From Pseudomonas putida (GTDB lineage Bacteria > Pseudomonadota > Gammaproteobacteria > Pseudomonadales > Pseudomonadaceae), in assembly GCF_005080685.1 (NCBI RefSeq), contig NZ_CP039371.1, positions 3,100,001 to 3,164,000 on the forward strand: DNA of 64,000 nucleotides, written 5' to 3'. The translations under genes and the position numbers were made by a program. Under the pieces are notes generated by a model. The model ran no database searches. It worked only from the letters and a program-made list of their open reading frames with translations, and was not told where the DNA came from. Positions 42,595 through 51,409 of the stretch are shown one piece after another. Each line of letters opens with the position of its first letter. The first letter of the stretch is position 1.

Positions 42595-42825
42595 TCAGGG
42601 CGATATGGGATCACTCGCCGGGAAGGTTTCATCCAATGCATTGTCCACGCTGGACTCTTTAGGCTGCGCAGCGTCGCCGCAATGGCAATCCTGCATGCGG
42701 CACGGTTCGCCATTGCGGTGGCCACTGGCACAGGCTTCGCAGCAGTAGGCCTTGTCACCCTGGGTCACGGTAGTGGCATCGACCGTACAATTGCAGTGGC
42801 TACAGGCACAACGTACTTCGCTCAT
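42595..42825 (-). CDS. Pseudomonas-type metallothionein with C-terminal extension
   Basis: A 76-residue protein with ten Cys (residues 6, 8, 11, 13, 28, 29, 32, 42, 47, 49) in the bacterial metallothionein pattern: CACSHCNC, AYCCEACASGH, NGEPC and DCHC. It should bind Zn, Cd or Cu in the cytosol. After residue 50 there is an acidic extension ending VDNALDETFPASDPISP; the ETFPASDP part is a motif I have seen in other small proteobacterial proteins. The ATG overlaps the upstream gene's stop by 4 nt. Confidence 0.88.
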   Translation of the reverse strand: MSEVRCACSHCNCTVDATTVTQGDKAYCCEACASGHRNGEPCRMQDCHCGDAAQPKESSVDNALDETFPASDPISP

Positions 42826-43289
42826 GGGTCCGTCCTCTCATCCTCGTCAACGACATCATCGGCCCAAGGTTCGCCATCGAGCGGCGCCGAACGCGCAAGC
42901 TCCGCCTCGTCCAGGCCAATACCGCCGCCGATTTCTTCGGCATCGACCCGGCGCAGGCGCTTGTCTGCAGGCCCGCCGCTGTCACCTGGTTCGTGTGGAT
43001 CACGGGCGCCGGTTTCGTCGAGCAAGGTATCCGGGCTGAGGTCGTCATAGGTGACGTTGTCTTCGTGCAGGCTGTCGCTCAGCGCTTCGCCTCCGGTCAT
43101 GCCACTTTCGGCAACGCGGCGGGTCGGGAACTCTTGCTCGAGCTCATCGGCGGGACGCTCGTCCCCTACCCGTCCCTGGCGCTGATCGTTGCGCTCACTG
43201 AAATCCAGCTCATGAACGCTGCCCATGCGGTCCTCGGTGTCGTCGATTTCACTCGGCACGCGGGGGTTGGCATCGTCTGGTCTAGGCAT
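42822..43289 (-). CDS. acidic conserved Pseudomonas protein, unknown function
   Basis: A 155-residue very acidic protein (many Asp, Glu, Gly): VPSEIDDTEDRMGSVHELDF, SERNDQRQGRV, DDLSPDTLLDETGARDPHEP and VDAEEIGGGIGLDEAELARS. Homologues are often labelled phosphotransferase system HPr-related protein, but there is no HPr domain or phospho-His motif, so the name is misleading. Probably disordered in part. Translationally coupled to the metallothionein gene downstream (4-nt overlap). Confidence 0.8.
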   Translation of the reverse strand: MPRPDDANPRVPSEIDDTEDRMGSVHELDFSERNDQRQGRVGDERPADELEQEFPTRRVAESGMTGGEALSDSLHEDNVTYDDLSPDTLLDETGARDPHEPGDSGGPADKRLRRVDAEEIGGGIGLDEAELARSAPLDGEPWADDVVDEDERTDP

Positions 43290-43470
43290 CTCGTTTCTCC
43301 ATCGGGTGGCTATATCGGGTAGCTATATCGTGCAGCTATGACCGGTCGACCACCCAGCCTGGGCAATGATTCAGAGTTTCTTCTGCCGCTGACCGTGGCA
43401 GCGAAAGATTGAACTCCGCCGTGCGCGGTCGCCTCCCAACTGGAGACACAGCGAATCGCCTGGAGCCGCC

Positions 43471-45960
43471 ATGGCCAAGCCCTTGCCCAAGCCCCTGCAA
43501 GAATACAACCGCAAACGCGACTTCAACGCCACGCCCGAACCCAGCGGCAGCCGCGCTCGAGGCAAGGCTGCGCACGCGTTGCAGTTCTGCATTCAAAAGC
43601 ACGACGCCAGCCACCTGCACTACGATTTTCGCCTGGAACTGGATGGCACCCTGAAAAGCTGGGCGATACCGAAGGGCCCCTCGCTGGATCCCAAGGTGCG
43701 GCGTCTGGCCGTGCACGTCGAGGATCACCCGCTGGACTATGCCGAGTTCGAAGGCCACATCCCCGAGGGCCATTACGGCGCTGGCGATGTGATCGTCTGG
43801 GATCGCGGGGTCTGGGAGCCCGAAGGCGATCCTCGCGCGGCCTACGCCAAGGGCAAGCTGCGGTTTCGCCTGCAGGGCGAAAAGCTCGCTGGTATCTGGA
43901 ACCTGTTCCGCACCCACCTGGCCGGCAAGAAGGAACAGTGGATGCTGGTCAAGTCGAACGACGGCGAAGCACGCAGCGAAGCCGATTACAGCATTGTCGA
44001 GGCACAACCCGACAGCGTGCTAAGTGATCGCACGCTGATACCCCGCAAGCCCAAGGGCAAGGCCGCCGCTGCCCGTCACCAAGGCAAGAAGACCGCCAGC
44101 AAGGCCGCCCTACCCGATCAATTGCAGCCGCAACTGGCGACCCTGGTCGATTCACCGCCAAGCGGTGATTGGCGCTACGAGGTCAAGTTCGATGGTTACC
44201 GCATCCTGGCCCGTATCGAAGGCGAAGAGGTGCGTTTGTTCACCCGCAACGGCCACGACTGGAGCGCCAAGATGCCGCGTCAGGTCGAGGCGCTGCGCGC
44301 CCTGGGACTGGACTCGGCGTGGCTCGATGGCGAAATGGTGGTCGTCGATGAACACGGCGCCGCTGATTTCCAGGCGTTGCAGAACGCCTTCGACACCGAG
44401 CAGGACGAACACATTACCTATTATCTGTTCGACCTGCCGTATCTTGGTGGCCAGGATCTGCGCCAGTTGCCGCTGCAAGACCGTCGCAACGCCCTGAGCC
44501 AATTGTTGCAACACAACCAATCGGATCTACTCAAATACTCGGAAAGCTTCGACCAACCGGTCGATTCGCTGCTCGCCAGCGCCTGCCAACTGGAACTCGA
44601 GGGCTTGATCGGCAAGCGCGCCGACAGCCCCTATGTTGGCCGGCGCAGCGCCGACTGGATCAAGCTCAAGTGCAAGCAGCGCCAGGAGTTCGTCATCGTC
44701 GGCTTCACCGACCCCAAGGGCAGCCGCAGTGGCTTCGGTGCCCTGCTGCTGGCCCTGCACGACGACGACAGCGGCGAGCTGCGTTATGCCGGCAAGGTCG
44801 GTACGGGCTTCAATGCGACCACCCTGGCCAGCATCCATGACCGCCTCGCGCCGCTCGAAATCGCCAAGCCTGCCCTGCCCAAGCCGCCCACCGGCGCCGA
44901 AGCCCGCGGCGTGCATTGGCTCAAGCCCCAGCTGTTGGCGGAGGTGGCCTACGCCCAGATGACCCGCGATGGCGTGGTTCGCCATTCGGTATTCCACGGG
45001 CTGCGCGACGACAAACCCGCCACCGCCATCGACCTGGAGCGCGCCATGCCCGGCAAGACTGCATCCAAGCCGCCCGAACAGGACCTGGGCAGCCTGCGCC
45101 TGACCCACCCCGACCGGGTGATCGACGCCAGTAGCGGCGCCACCAAGCGCGATATCGCCGATTACTATGCCAAGGTCAGCGAGTGGATCCTGCCGCAGCT
45201 GAAGGACCGTCCGGTGGCACTGGTTCGTGCGCCGGACGGACTGGGCGGCGAACTGTTCTTCCAGAAAAACGCCGGCCAGTTGCACATTCCCAACGTGCTC
45301 ACCTATGACAAGGCCGAGGCCGGTCAGGCGGCGATGGTCATCAACCGTCCCGACACCCTGCTCGGCGCAGTACAGATGAACATGCTCGAACTGCACACCT
45401 GGAACGGCACCGACAAGGACTTCGACAAACCCGACCGCTTCGTCCTCGATCTCGACCCTGACCCCGCACTGCCCTGGAAGGCCATGCTCGAGGCCACCCA
45501 GCTGACCCTGACCCTGCTCGACGAACTCGGCCTGAAGGTGTTCATCAAGACCAGCGGCGGCAAGGGGATCCATCTGGTCGTGCCGCTGACCCGGCGAGCC
45601 GGATGGGATGAGGTGAAGGATTTCAGCCATGCCATCGTCACCTACCTGGCCAAGCTGTTCCCCGATCGTCTGAGCGCTGTCTCCGGGCCGAAGAACCGGG
45701 TCGGGCGGATCTTCATCGACTACCTGCGCAATGGCAAAGGCGCGACCACGGTCAGCGCCTACTCGTTGCGGGCTCGTGAGGGGCTGCCGGTGTCGGTGCC
45801 GATCTGGCGCGAGGAACTGGCGCAGATCAAGGGAGCGAACCAGTGGCACATAGGCAACCTGGACGAGCGCCTGGCCGAGGTCGACGACCCCTGGGCCGAC
45901 ATGGCCAAGACCCGGCAGTCGATCACCGCGCGCATGCGCAAACAGATGGGGATGGCCTGA
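43471..45960 (+). CDS. ligD: DNA ligase D
   Basis: An 829-residue ATP-dependent NHEJ ligase with the Pseudomonas domain order. Phosphoesterase domain about 10-185 (HDASHLHYDFRLELDGTLKS, HVEDHPLDYAEFEG, EGHYGAGDVIVWDRG); ligase domain about 215-510 with catalytic Lys 239 in YEVKFDGYR, DGEMVV, GLIGKRADSPY; polymerase/primase domain about 545-820 (RFVLDLDPDP, IKTSGGKGIHLVVPL). It seals double-strand breaks together with Ku, encoded at 49456. The stop overlaps the next start (TGATG), so it leads a six-gene coupled operon. GGAG lies 5 nt before the ATG. Confidence 0.96.
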   Translation: MAKPLPKPLQEYNRKRDFNATPEPSGSRARGKAAHALQFCIQKHDASHLHYDFRLELDGTLKSWAIPKGPSLDPKVRRLAVHVEDHPLDYAEFEGHIPEGHYGAGDVIVWDRGVWEPEGDPRAAYAKGKLRFRLQGEKLAGIWNLFRTHLAGKKEQWMLVKSNDGEARSEADYSIVEAQPDSVLSDRTLIPRKPKGKAAAARHQGKKTASKAALPDQLQPQLATLVDSPPSGDWRYEVKFDGYRILARIEGEEVRLFTRNGHDWSAKMPRQVEALRALGLDSAWLDGEMVVVDEHGAADFQALQNAFDTEQDEHITYYLFDLPYLGGQDLRQLPLQDRRNALSQLLQHNQSDLLKYSESFDQPVDSLLASACQLELEGLIGKRADSPYVGRRSADWIKLKCKQRQEFVIVGFTDPKGSRSGFGALLLALHDDDSGELRYAGKVGTGFNATTLASIHDRLAPLEIAKPALPKPPTGAEARGVHWLKPQLLAEVAYAQMTRDGVVRHSVFHGLRDDKPATAIDLERAMPGKTASKPPEQDLGSLRLTHPDRVIDASSGATKRDIADYYAKVSEWILPQLKDRPVALVRAPDGLGGELFFQKNAGQLHIPNVLTYDKAEAGQAAMVINRPDTLLGAVQMNMLELHTWNGTDKDFDKPDRFVLDLDPDPALPWKAMLEATQLTLTLLDELGLKVFIKTSGGKGIHLVVPLTRRAGWDEVKDFSHAIVTYLAKLFPDRLSAVSGPKNRVGRIFIDYLRNGKGATTVSAYSLRAREGLPVSVPIWREELAQIKGANQWHIGNLDERLAEVDDPWADMAKTRQSITARMRKQMGMA

Positions 45961-46208
45961 TGGAGCGCTGGATCGACTTGCTGCAATGGCCGGCCATGGC
46001 CGTGACCGTGCTGGCCGCCTGGTGCATCGGCTCGCGGCGCCCGATGCGCCGGCGGGTGGGCTTTTGCTGCTTCATCGCCAGCAACCTGTTGTGGGTGCTG
46101 TGGGGCTGGCAGGCCGAGGCCTGGGCCCTGATCGCCCTGCAGTTTTGCCTGTGCGCAATGAACCTGCGGGGGTGGAAGAAGAGCATGGCAATGGAGCCGA
46201 GCACATGA
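45960..46208 (+). CDS. small membrane protein, unknown function
   Basis: An 82-residue protein with about three hydrophobic segments (WPAMAVTVLAAWCIGSRRPM, VGFCCFIASNLLWVLWGWQA, WALIALQFCLCAMNLRGWKK). Start overlaps the ligD stop (TGATG) and stop overlaps the following ATG (ATGA). No domain recognised; the pattern resembles small YgaP/PnuC-like membrane fragments but not clearly. Position suggests a role with the downstream cassette rather than in NHEJ. Confidence 0.75.
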   Translation: MERWIDLLQWPAMAVTVLAAWCIGSRRPMRRRVGFCCFIASNLLWVLWGWQAEAWALIALQFCLCAMNLRGWKKSMAMEPST

Positions 46209-47248
46209 GCATCATTCAGGACTTCGACCTCAATAATCTGGATCGCCTGCTACGCGACTATTCGCAGCGGGCGCAGCCATTGAACCTCGATACCCAGCTG
46301 CCTGAGGTAATGCACGCGCTGCAAGCCGACCACCTGGACCTACTGCCGCTGCCGGGCCAGGGCAATACCCTGCGGCGTTGGCAAACCCTGGCCCGGGTGG
46401 CGGGCTGCGACCTGGCCTTGGCCAAGCTCTATGAAGGCCATACCGATGCCTTGGCGATTCTCGCCGAGTGCGGCGCGGCCCATCATGCCCGCGAAGGAAT
46501 CTGGGGCGTCTGGGCCGCCGAACCGCCCGATGCGCGCACGCGCATCATCGCGCGCGACGGCGAGCGGGTGCGCTTGAGTGGGCGCAAGGCCTGGTGCTCC
46601 GGCGCGCTGCAGATCGACCGCGCACTGATCACTGCCTGGGCCGACGACGACCAGCCGCAATTGGTGGCGATCGACCTGGCCGACAGTGGCCAGCAGTTGC
46701 AAGTAGAGCGCTGGCAAGCCTTGGGCATGGCCACGACCACGAGTGTGGAACTGGAGTTCGACGATGCCCCTGGGATCGCCATTGGCCGCCCAGGACAGTA
46801 CCTGTCGCGTCCCGGCTTCTGGCATGGCGGTGCCGGGATCGCGGCCTGTTGGTATGGCGCCGCCGAGGCGCTCGCCGACTACCTGCGCGAGCATTGCCGC
46901 AAGCCACGCCCCGATCCCCATGGCGAAGCTCATCTGGGCGCCGTCGATGCCGCCTTGTACGGCGCCAGGGCCAGCCTGCGCGAGTGCGCACAGTGGATCG
47001 ACCGTCAACCCGGCGCCGATGCCAGCTTCGAGGTGCGCCGTACCCGTGCGCAGGTGGAGCAGGCCGTCGACCAGGTCATCCATCACGTCGGTCGTGCCCT
47101 TGGCGCCACGCCGTTCTGCCGCAGCCCTCACTTTGCCCGGCTCAACGCCGACCTGCCGGTGTTTCTCCGCCAGAGCCACGCCGAGCGTGACCTGGCAGCG
47201 CTCGGCCAACAATTGGCACAGATGCCGGCAGGAGCATGGCAACTATGA
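46205..47248 (+). CDS. acyl-CoA dehydrogenase-like flavoprotein
   Basis: A 347-residue divergent acyl-CoA dehydrogenase. Recognisable segments are IWGVWAAEPPDARTRIIARD, VRLSGRKAWCSGALQIDRAL (GRKxWCSGA is the middle-domain motif), and VEQAVDQVIHHVGRALGATP at the C-terminus. The N-terminal domain is shortened. It is conserved, to my recollection, next to PIG-L, NodS-like and GT2 genes in other bacteria, hinting at modification of an acyl or sugar-linked substrate rather than beta-oxidation. Overlaps both neighbours by 4 nt. Confidence 0.82.
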   Translation: MSIIQDFDLNNLDRLLRDYSQRAQPLNLDTQLPEVMHALQADHLDLLPLPGQGNTLRRWQTLARVAGCDLALAKLYEGHTDALAILAECGAAHHAREGIWGVWAAEPPDARTRIIARDGERVRLSGRKAWCSGALQIDRALITAWADDDQPQLVAIDLADSGQQLQVERWQALGMATTTSVELEFDDAPGIAIGRPGQYLSRPGFWHGGAGIAACWYGAAEALADYLREHCRKPRPDPHGEAHLGAVDAALYGARASLRECAQWIDRQPGADASFEVRRTRAQVEQAVDQVIHHVGRALGATPFCRSPHFARLNADLPVFLRQSHAERDLAALGQQLAQMPAGAWQL

Positions 47249-48000
47249 CCGAGAACCTGATCCAGGCCAGCAGCGGCACCCCGTGGGCCGCCTGGCAGCA
47301 GTCGGCGCACTTGGCCCGGGCCACCTGGATGAGCCCCGACCAGTTATGTCCGCCTGGCCAGCGTCTGGTCCTGCTGGCCCCCCACCCTGACGATGAGATT
47401 CTCATGGCCGGGGGCCTACTGGGGGAGTTCCGCGGCCGCGAGCAGGACCTGGTGCTGATCTCCGCCACCGATGGCGAGGGCAGCCACCCAGGCTCCGAAC
47501 ACTGGACCGAGCATCGCTTGCGCCGCCAACGGCCACTGGAGAGCCGTCATGCGCTGGCGCAGTTGGACCTGGACCTCAACCAGCTGGACTGGCGCCGCCT
47601 CAACCTCAAGGACGGCGACCTGCCACGCAACGAGGCTTTCCTGCTCAACCACCTGAACCAGTTGCTCAAGCCCGGCGACGTGCTGATGACCACCTGGCGT
47701 GGCGATGGCCATTGCGACCATGAGGCGGTAGGCCGTGCCGCTGCCCAGGCCTGCCAGGTTCGCCAGGCCCGCTTGGTGGAAGTGCCGGTATGGGCCTGGC
47801 ATTGGGCACAGCCGGACGACCCACGCCTACCCTGGCCGCGCGCTCACCGTATCCAGCTGAATGAAGCCCGGGTGGCCCGCAAGCGCCAGGCGCTGGCAGC
47901 CCACGTGAGCCAGTTGGAACCCGACCAGGGTCAGCCACCCGTACTTCCCCCTGCCCTGCTCGATTGCCTGCTGCAACCTTTCGAACTGGTGTTCCTCTGA
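47245..48000 (+). CDS. PIG-L family deacetylase
   Basis: A 251-residue zinc deacetylase: LVLLAPHPDDEILMAGGLLG (HPDDE zinc motif), VLISATDGEGSHPGSEHW, and GDGHCDHEAVGRAAAQAC (second metal His). The family removes acetyl from GlcNAc-linked substrates. ATG 47245 (GGAG 10 nt upstream, ATGA overlap) is preferred over ATG 47236. Fits between an oxidase-like flavoprotein and a methyltransferase in the cassette. Confidence 0.9.
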   Translation: MTENLIQASSGTPWAAWQQSAHLARATWMSPDQLCPPGQRLVLLAPHPDDEILMAGGLLGEFRGREQDLVLISATDGEGSHPGSEHWTEHRLRRQRPLESRHALAQLDLDLNQLDWRRLNLKDGDLPRNEAFLLNHLNQLLKPGDVLMTTWRGDGHCDHEAVGRAAAQACQVRQARLVEVPVWAWHWAQPDDPRLPWPRAHRIQLNEARVARKRQALAAHVSQLEPDQGQPPVLPPALLDCLLQPFELVFL

Positions 48001-48011
48001 ACGGAGTTGTC

Positions 48012-48611
48012 ATGAGCCTCGATGCACAGTATTTCGCCAACCTCTACGCCAACAATGAAGACCCATGGGCCTTTCGCACCCGCTGGTATGAGCGGCGCAA
48101 GCGCGACCTGATCATGGCCAGCCTGCCACGCCAATGCTATGAGCGTGTGTTCGAGCCGGCGTGCGCCAACGGCGAGATGAGCGCTGCGCTGGCCGAGCGC
48201 TGCGCCGAGCTGCTTTGCCAGGACCTGGACCCCACCGCTGTCGGTCTGGCCCGCGACCGGCTGGCGAGCCTGCCCAACGTGGCCGTCGCCCAGGGCCGCC
48301 TGCCCGGAGACTGGCCGGGCGGACGCTTCGACCTGGTCGTGCTCAGCGAGATAGGCTATTACCTGGACCCGACCGACTGGCTGCAAGTCATCGAGCAGGC
48401 GGTGCATAGCCTGACCTACGATGGCGGCCTTCTCGCTTGCCACTGGCGTCACCCCATCGCCGGCTGCCCTCAGGACGGGCGCGAAGTGCACGAGATGCTG
48501 GCCCGGCACCTGCCGCTGTATAGGGTGTTCCGTCACGAGGAAGGCGACTTCCTGCTCGAATACTGGGCCTGCCAGCCCAGTGTCATCGACCTGGACGAGA
48601 CCTGCCCATGA
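48012..48611 (+). CDS. NodS-like SAM-dependent methyltransferase
   Basis: A 199-residue methyltransferase: FANLYANNEDPWAFRTRWYE and RRKRDLIMASLPRQCYERVF are typical of the NodS N-terminus; motif I VFEPACANGEMSAALAERC, FDLVVLSEIGYYLDPTDW. NodS proteins N-methylate the deacetylated glucosamine of Nod factors. Next to a PIG-L deacetylase and a GT2 this suggests N-methylation of an amino sugar, which is inference. GGAG lies 5 nt upstream of ATG 48012. Confidence 0.88.
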   Translation: MSLDAQYFANLYANNEDPWAFRTRWYERRKRDLIMASLPRQCYERVFEPACANGEMSAALAERCAELLCQDLDPTAVGLARDRLASLPNVAVAQGRLPGDWPGGRFDLVVLSEIGYYLDPTDWLQVIEQAVHSLTYDGGLLACHWRHPIAGCPQDGREVHEMLARHLPLYRVFRHEEGDFLLEYWACQPSVIDLDETCP

Positions 48612-49270
48612 TTGCCGTGATCATCCCCGCGCATAACGAGGCGCGGCATCTGGGGCGTTGTCTAAAGGCGCTGTCTGCCGCCGTGGCACTGGCCGAGCGC
48701 GATGGCCACCGGGTGGAGATCCTGGTGGTGCTCGATCGTTGCAGCGACGGCAGCGCCGCAGTCGCACGCCGGCATGGGGTGGCAACGATGGAGGTGGATG
48801 CCGGCAACGTCGGCATGGCCCGGCGCGCAGGCGCTCAGTGGATGCTCGACCGTGGGGCCCGCTGGCTGGCCTGTACCGATGCCGATAGCCAGGTGCCCCC
48901 GCATTGGCTGGTATCGCAGCTGGCGTGTGGCGCCGATGCGGTGTGCGGGACTGTTCATGTGGCCCGTTGGCAGCCCTGGCAGAAGGCTGCCCTACGCGCG
49001 TTGTATCAGAGCCACTACCGGGCGGAGGAAGGCCATCGGCACATCCATGGCGCCAATCTTGGGGTGTGCGCCCGAGCGTATGAGCGCGTCGGAGGCTTTC
49101 AGCCATTGCCGGCGCATGAGGATGTTCGGCTGATCAGCGACCTGCAGGCCCTGGGGGCGCAGATCGTGTGGACGGCGCGGCACAGTGTCGCCACCAGCAG
49201 CCGAACTCGCAGCCGGGCGCGGGAAGGCTTCGGCGATTATCTTGCGGGGTTGGAATCGCTGGTGAACTGA
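48608..49270 (+). CDS. glycosyltransferase family 2
   Basis: A 220-residue GT-A glycosyltransferase: MIAVIIPAHNEARHLGRCLK, ILVVLDRCSDGSAAVARRHG, WLACTDADSQVPPHW (DxD-like DAD) and GANLGVCARAYERVGGFQPL with PAHEDVRL. No membrane helix. It likely transfers a sugar from a nucleotide donor in the pathway of the preceding three genes. Overlaps the methyltransferase by 4 nt. Last gene of the ligD-led operon; a REP structure follows. Confidence 0.9.
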   Translation: MIAVIIPAHNEARHLGRCLKALSAAVALAERDGHRVEILVVLDRCSDGSAAVARRHGVATMEVDAGNVGMARRAGAQWMLDRGARWLACTDADSQVPPHWLVSQLACGADAVCGTVHVARWQPWQKAALRALYQSHYRAEEGHRHIHGANLGVCARAYERVGGFQPLPAHEDVRLISDLQALGAQIVWTARHSVATSSRTRSRAREGFGDYLAGLESLVN

Positions 49271-49290
49271 GCAGCGCCTCGCACGGCATA

Positions 49291-49416
49291 CTCCGCTCCT
49301 GCAGGGCTTTCACTGCTGCCAGGGCCCGCTCCCACAGGGTTTTCACTGTTACCTGTGTAGGTGCCCTGGCCTGTAGGAGCGGGTTTACCCGCGAACACCG
49401 GCGCAGCCGGTGCCAT
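49291..49416. repeat. REP cluster
   Basis: One complete REP with attached small palindrome at 49370-49416 (CCTGTAGGAGCGGGTTTACC then CGCGAACACCGGCGCAGCCG) and two degenerate partial copies upstream, around 49291-49307 and 49324-49338. Confidence 0.75.
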
Positions 49417-49455
49417 GCCGAATCGATGAGGCCCGGGCAGCCAGCACCAATACGC

Positions 49456-50298
49456 TCAAGAGGCCTTGCGCGGGCGCTTGGCGGGTTTCTTCTTCGCCGC
49501 TGGCGCGCTCTTGCCGCCCAGGCTGCGTTTGAGCAGCTCCGTCAGATCGATGATATCGGCGCCTTTCTGCGCGTCGCTGCCCTCGCCCTTCTCCACCACC
49601 GCGATCTTACCTTTGCTGGCCTTTTCCTCGACCAGGTCGAGAATCGTCTGGCGAAACGCATCATGGTATTCATCGGGCGTCCACGGGCCGCTCATGTCCT
49701 CGACCAGGCGCTTGGCCATGTCCAGCTCACGTTTGTCGACCTTGGCGTCGCTCACGCTCTTGTCCAGCTCCAATGTTTCAAGGCCGCGCACTTCCTCTGG
49801 CCAGCGCAAGGTGATGAGCACCAGCGCATCGTCCAGCGGACGCAGCAGTGCCAGGTGCTGCTTGGTATGCAGCACCACCGTGGCCAGGGCCACCTTGCCA
49901 GTGCTTTCCAGCGTCGTGCGCAGCAAGGCATACACCTTGCCGCCTCGTTTGTCTGGGCTCAGGTAATAAGGGGTATCGAAGTGCTGCAAGGGAATGTCGC
50001 CGGCATCGACGAACGAGAAAATATCGATGGTCTGCGTCGCCTCAGGCCGCGCTTGGCGAATCTCCTCCTCGCTGATCACCACGTAACGGCCTTTCTCATA
50101 CTCCACACCCTTGACGATGTTGTCCTTGTCGATTTCCTTGCCCGTGACCTTGTTCACTCGCTTGTACCCCACCGGCTCCATGCTGCGCTTGTCGAGCCAG
50201 TCGAAATCCACCCGCTCCGAACGCACGGCGGTATTGAGCGACACCGGTATGTGTACCAGGCCAAAGCTGATCGCGCCTTTCCAGATTGCCCGAGCCAT
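49456..50298 (-). CDS. ku: Ku protein, non-homologous end joining
   Basis: A 280-residue bacterial Ku: MARAIWKGAISFGLVHIPVS, FDWLDKRSMEPVGYKRVNK, DIFSFVDAGDIPLQHFDTPY, and a C-terminal Lys-rich tail (AKKKPAKRPRKAS) typical for DNA threading. It forms a ring on broken ends and recruits LigD (43471). ATG 50298 with GGGAG upstream; the frame extends to 50340 but those residues are not family-like. Convergent with the GT2 end, not co-transcribed with ligD. Confidence 0.95.
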   Translation of the reverse strand: MARAIWKGAISFGLVHIPVSLNTAVRSERVDFDWLDKRSMEPVGYKRVNKVTGKEIDKDNIVKGVEYEKGRYVVISEEEIRQARPEATQTIDIFSFVDAGDIPLQHFDTPYYLSPDKRGGKVYALLRTTLESTGKVALATVVLHTKQHLALLRPLDDALVLITLRWPEEVRGLETLELDKSVSDAKVDKRELDMAKRLVEDMSGPWTPDEYHDAFRQTILDLVEEKASKGKIAVVEKGEGSDAQKGADIIDLTELLKRSLGGKSAPAAKKKPAKRPRKAS

Positions 50299-50386
50299 TT
50301 CAGTGCTCCCACGGTTGGCGCCCCGGAGGCCGGGGCGCATGCCTCATGCTGACTGCGTGCTGGATTGAAGGTTTAGCCGGCCTGCC

Positions 50387-51292
50387 CTACGGCAACGGAT
50401 TGCCGCCCGTCACCCCGAACACTTCGCCGGTGATGTAGCTGGATTCCTGGCTGGCCAACAACACGTACAGCGGTGCGCACTCGGCTGGCTGGCCTGGTCG
50501 CTTCATTGGGGTCTGGCTGCCGAAGTCGGGGATTTTCTCAGGTGGCTGGCCACCACTGGGCTGCAGGACGGTCCAGATCGGGCCTGGCGCGACGGCATTG
50601 ACGCGGATACCGCGCTCGATCACCTGCTTGGCCAATGCCTTGGTGAAGGCAACGATGGCGGCTTTGGTGGTGGCGTAATCGAGCAGAGTTGCCGACGGTT
50701 GGTAGGACTGGATGGACGCGGTGTTGATGATGGTCGCTCCGGCGGGCATCAGCGGCACGGCCGCCTGGCACAACCAGAACAGTGCATACACGTTGGTCTT
50801 CATGGTGTGGTCGAACTGCTCGTGACTCACCTGGCCGATGTCCTTGCGCGCTTCCTGCTTGCCGGCGACGTTGACCAGGATATCCAGCCCACCCAGCTGT
50901 TCGTGGGCTTGGTCCACCAATGTCTTGCAGAACGCCTCATCCTTCAGGTCGCCGGGAATCGCCACCGCCTTGCGGCCTTCGGCCTCGATCAACTTGATGA
51001 CCTCACGGGCGTCGGCCTGCTCGATCGGCAGGTAGTTGAGCGCGATATCGGCACCTTCGCGGGCGAAGGCCACGGCTACCGCGCGGCCAATACCCGAGTC
51101 GGCCCCGGTGATCAGCGCCTTGCGCCCTGCCAGGCGGCCAAAACCCTTGTAGGTGGCTTCGCCGTGGTCCGGCTTGGGTTGCATGTGGGCGTCCAGGCCT
51201 GGAGCGGCCTGGCCCTGGGAAGGAAACGGAGGGTGTGGATACTCGGTCAGCGGATTTTGCATGCTGAACTGATCCTGGGGCTTGTTGGGCAT
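50387..51292 (-). CDS. SDR family oxidoreductase (YghA/YdaD-type)
   Basis: A 301-residue SDR with a long N-terminal extension ([20 protein letters not shown]), characteristic of the YghA/YdaD general-stress group. Cofactor motif [25 protein letters not shown], catalytic [20 protein letters not shown] with YATTK, and a C-terminal [18 protein letters not shown]. Cytosolic NAD(P)-dependent reductase of unknown substrate; homologues are often stress-induced. Confidence 0.92.
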   Translation of the reverse strand: MPNKPQDQFSMQNPLTEYPHPPFPSQGQAAPGLDAHMQPKPDHGEATYKGFGRLAGRKALITGADSGIGRAVAVAFAREGADIALNYLPIEQADAREVIKLIEAEGRKAVAIPGDLKDEAFCKTLVDQAHEQLGGLDILVNVAGKQEARKDIGQVSHEQFDHTMKTNVYALFWLCQAAVPLMPAGATIINTASIQSYQPSATLLDYATTKAAIVAFTKALAKQVIERGIRVNAVAPGPIWTVLQPSGGQPPEKIPDFGSQTPMKRPGQPAECAPLYVLLASQESSYITGEVFGVTGGNPLP

Positions 51293-51409
51293 GGGAAACT
51301 TCCTCAGATTGAAACCGTCGTCGCCCGCAAGGCGAGCCGCTTAAGGTTTCGAGGAAGCCAAAGGCGTCAAGGTTTGTTCGCGACGCAGATATGCCCGACA
51401 GATGGTCAC

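Noticed and set aside
42822..43289. Annotation as an HPr-related phosphotransferase protein
   Set aside because: The common database label does not fit: there is no HPr fold pattern or phosphorylatable His/Ser motif in this acidic sequence.
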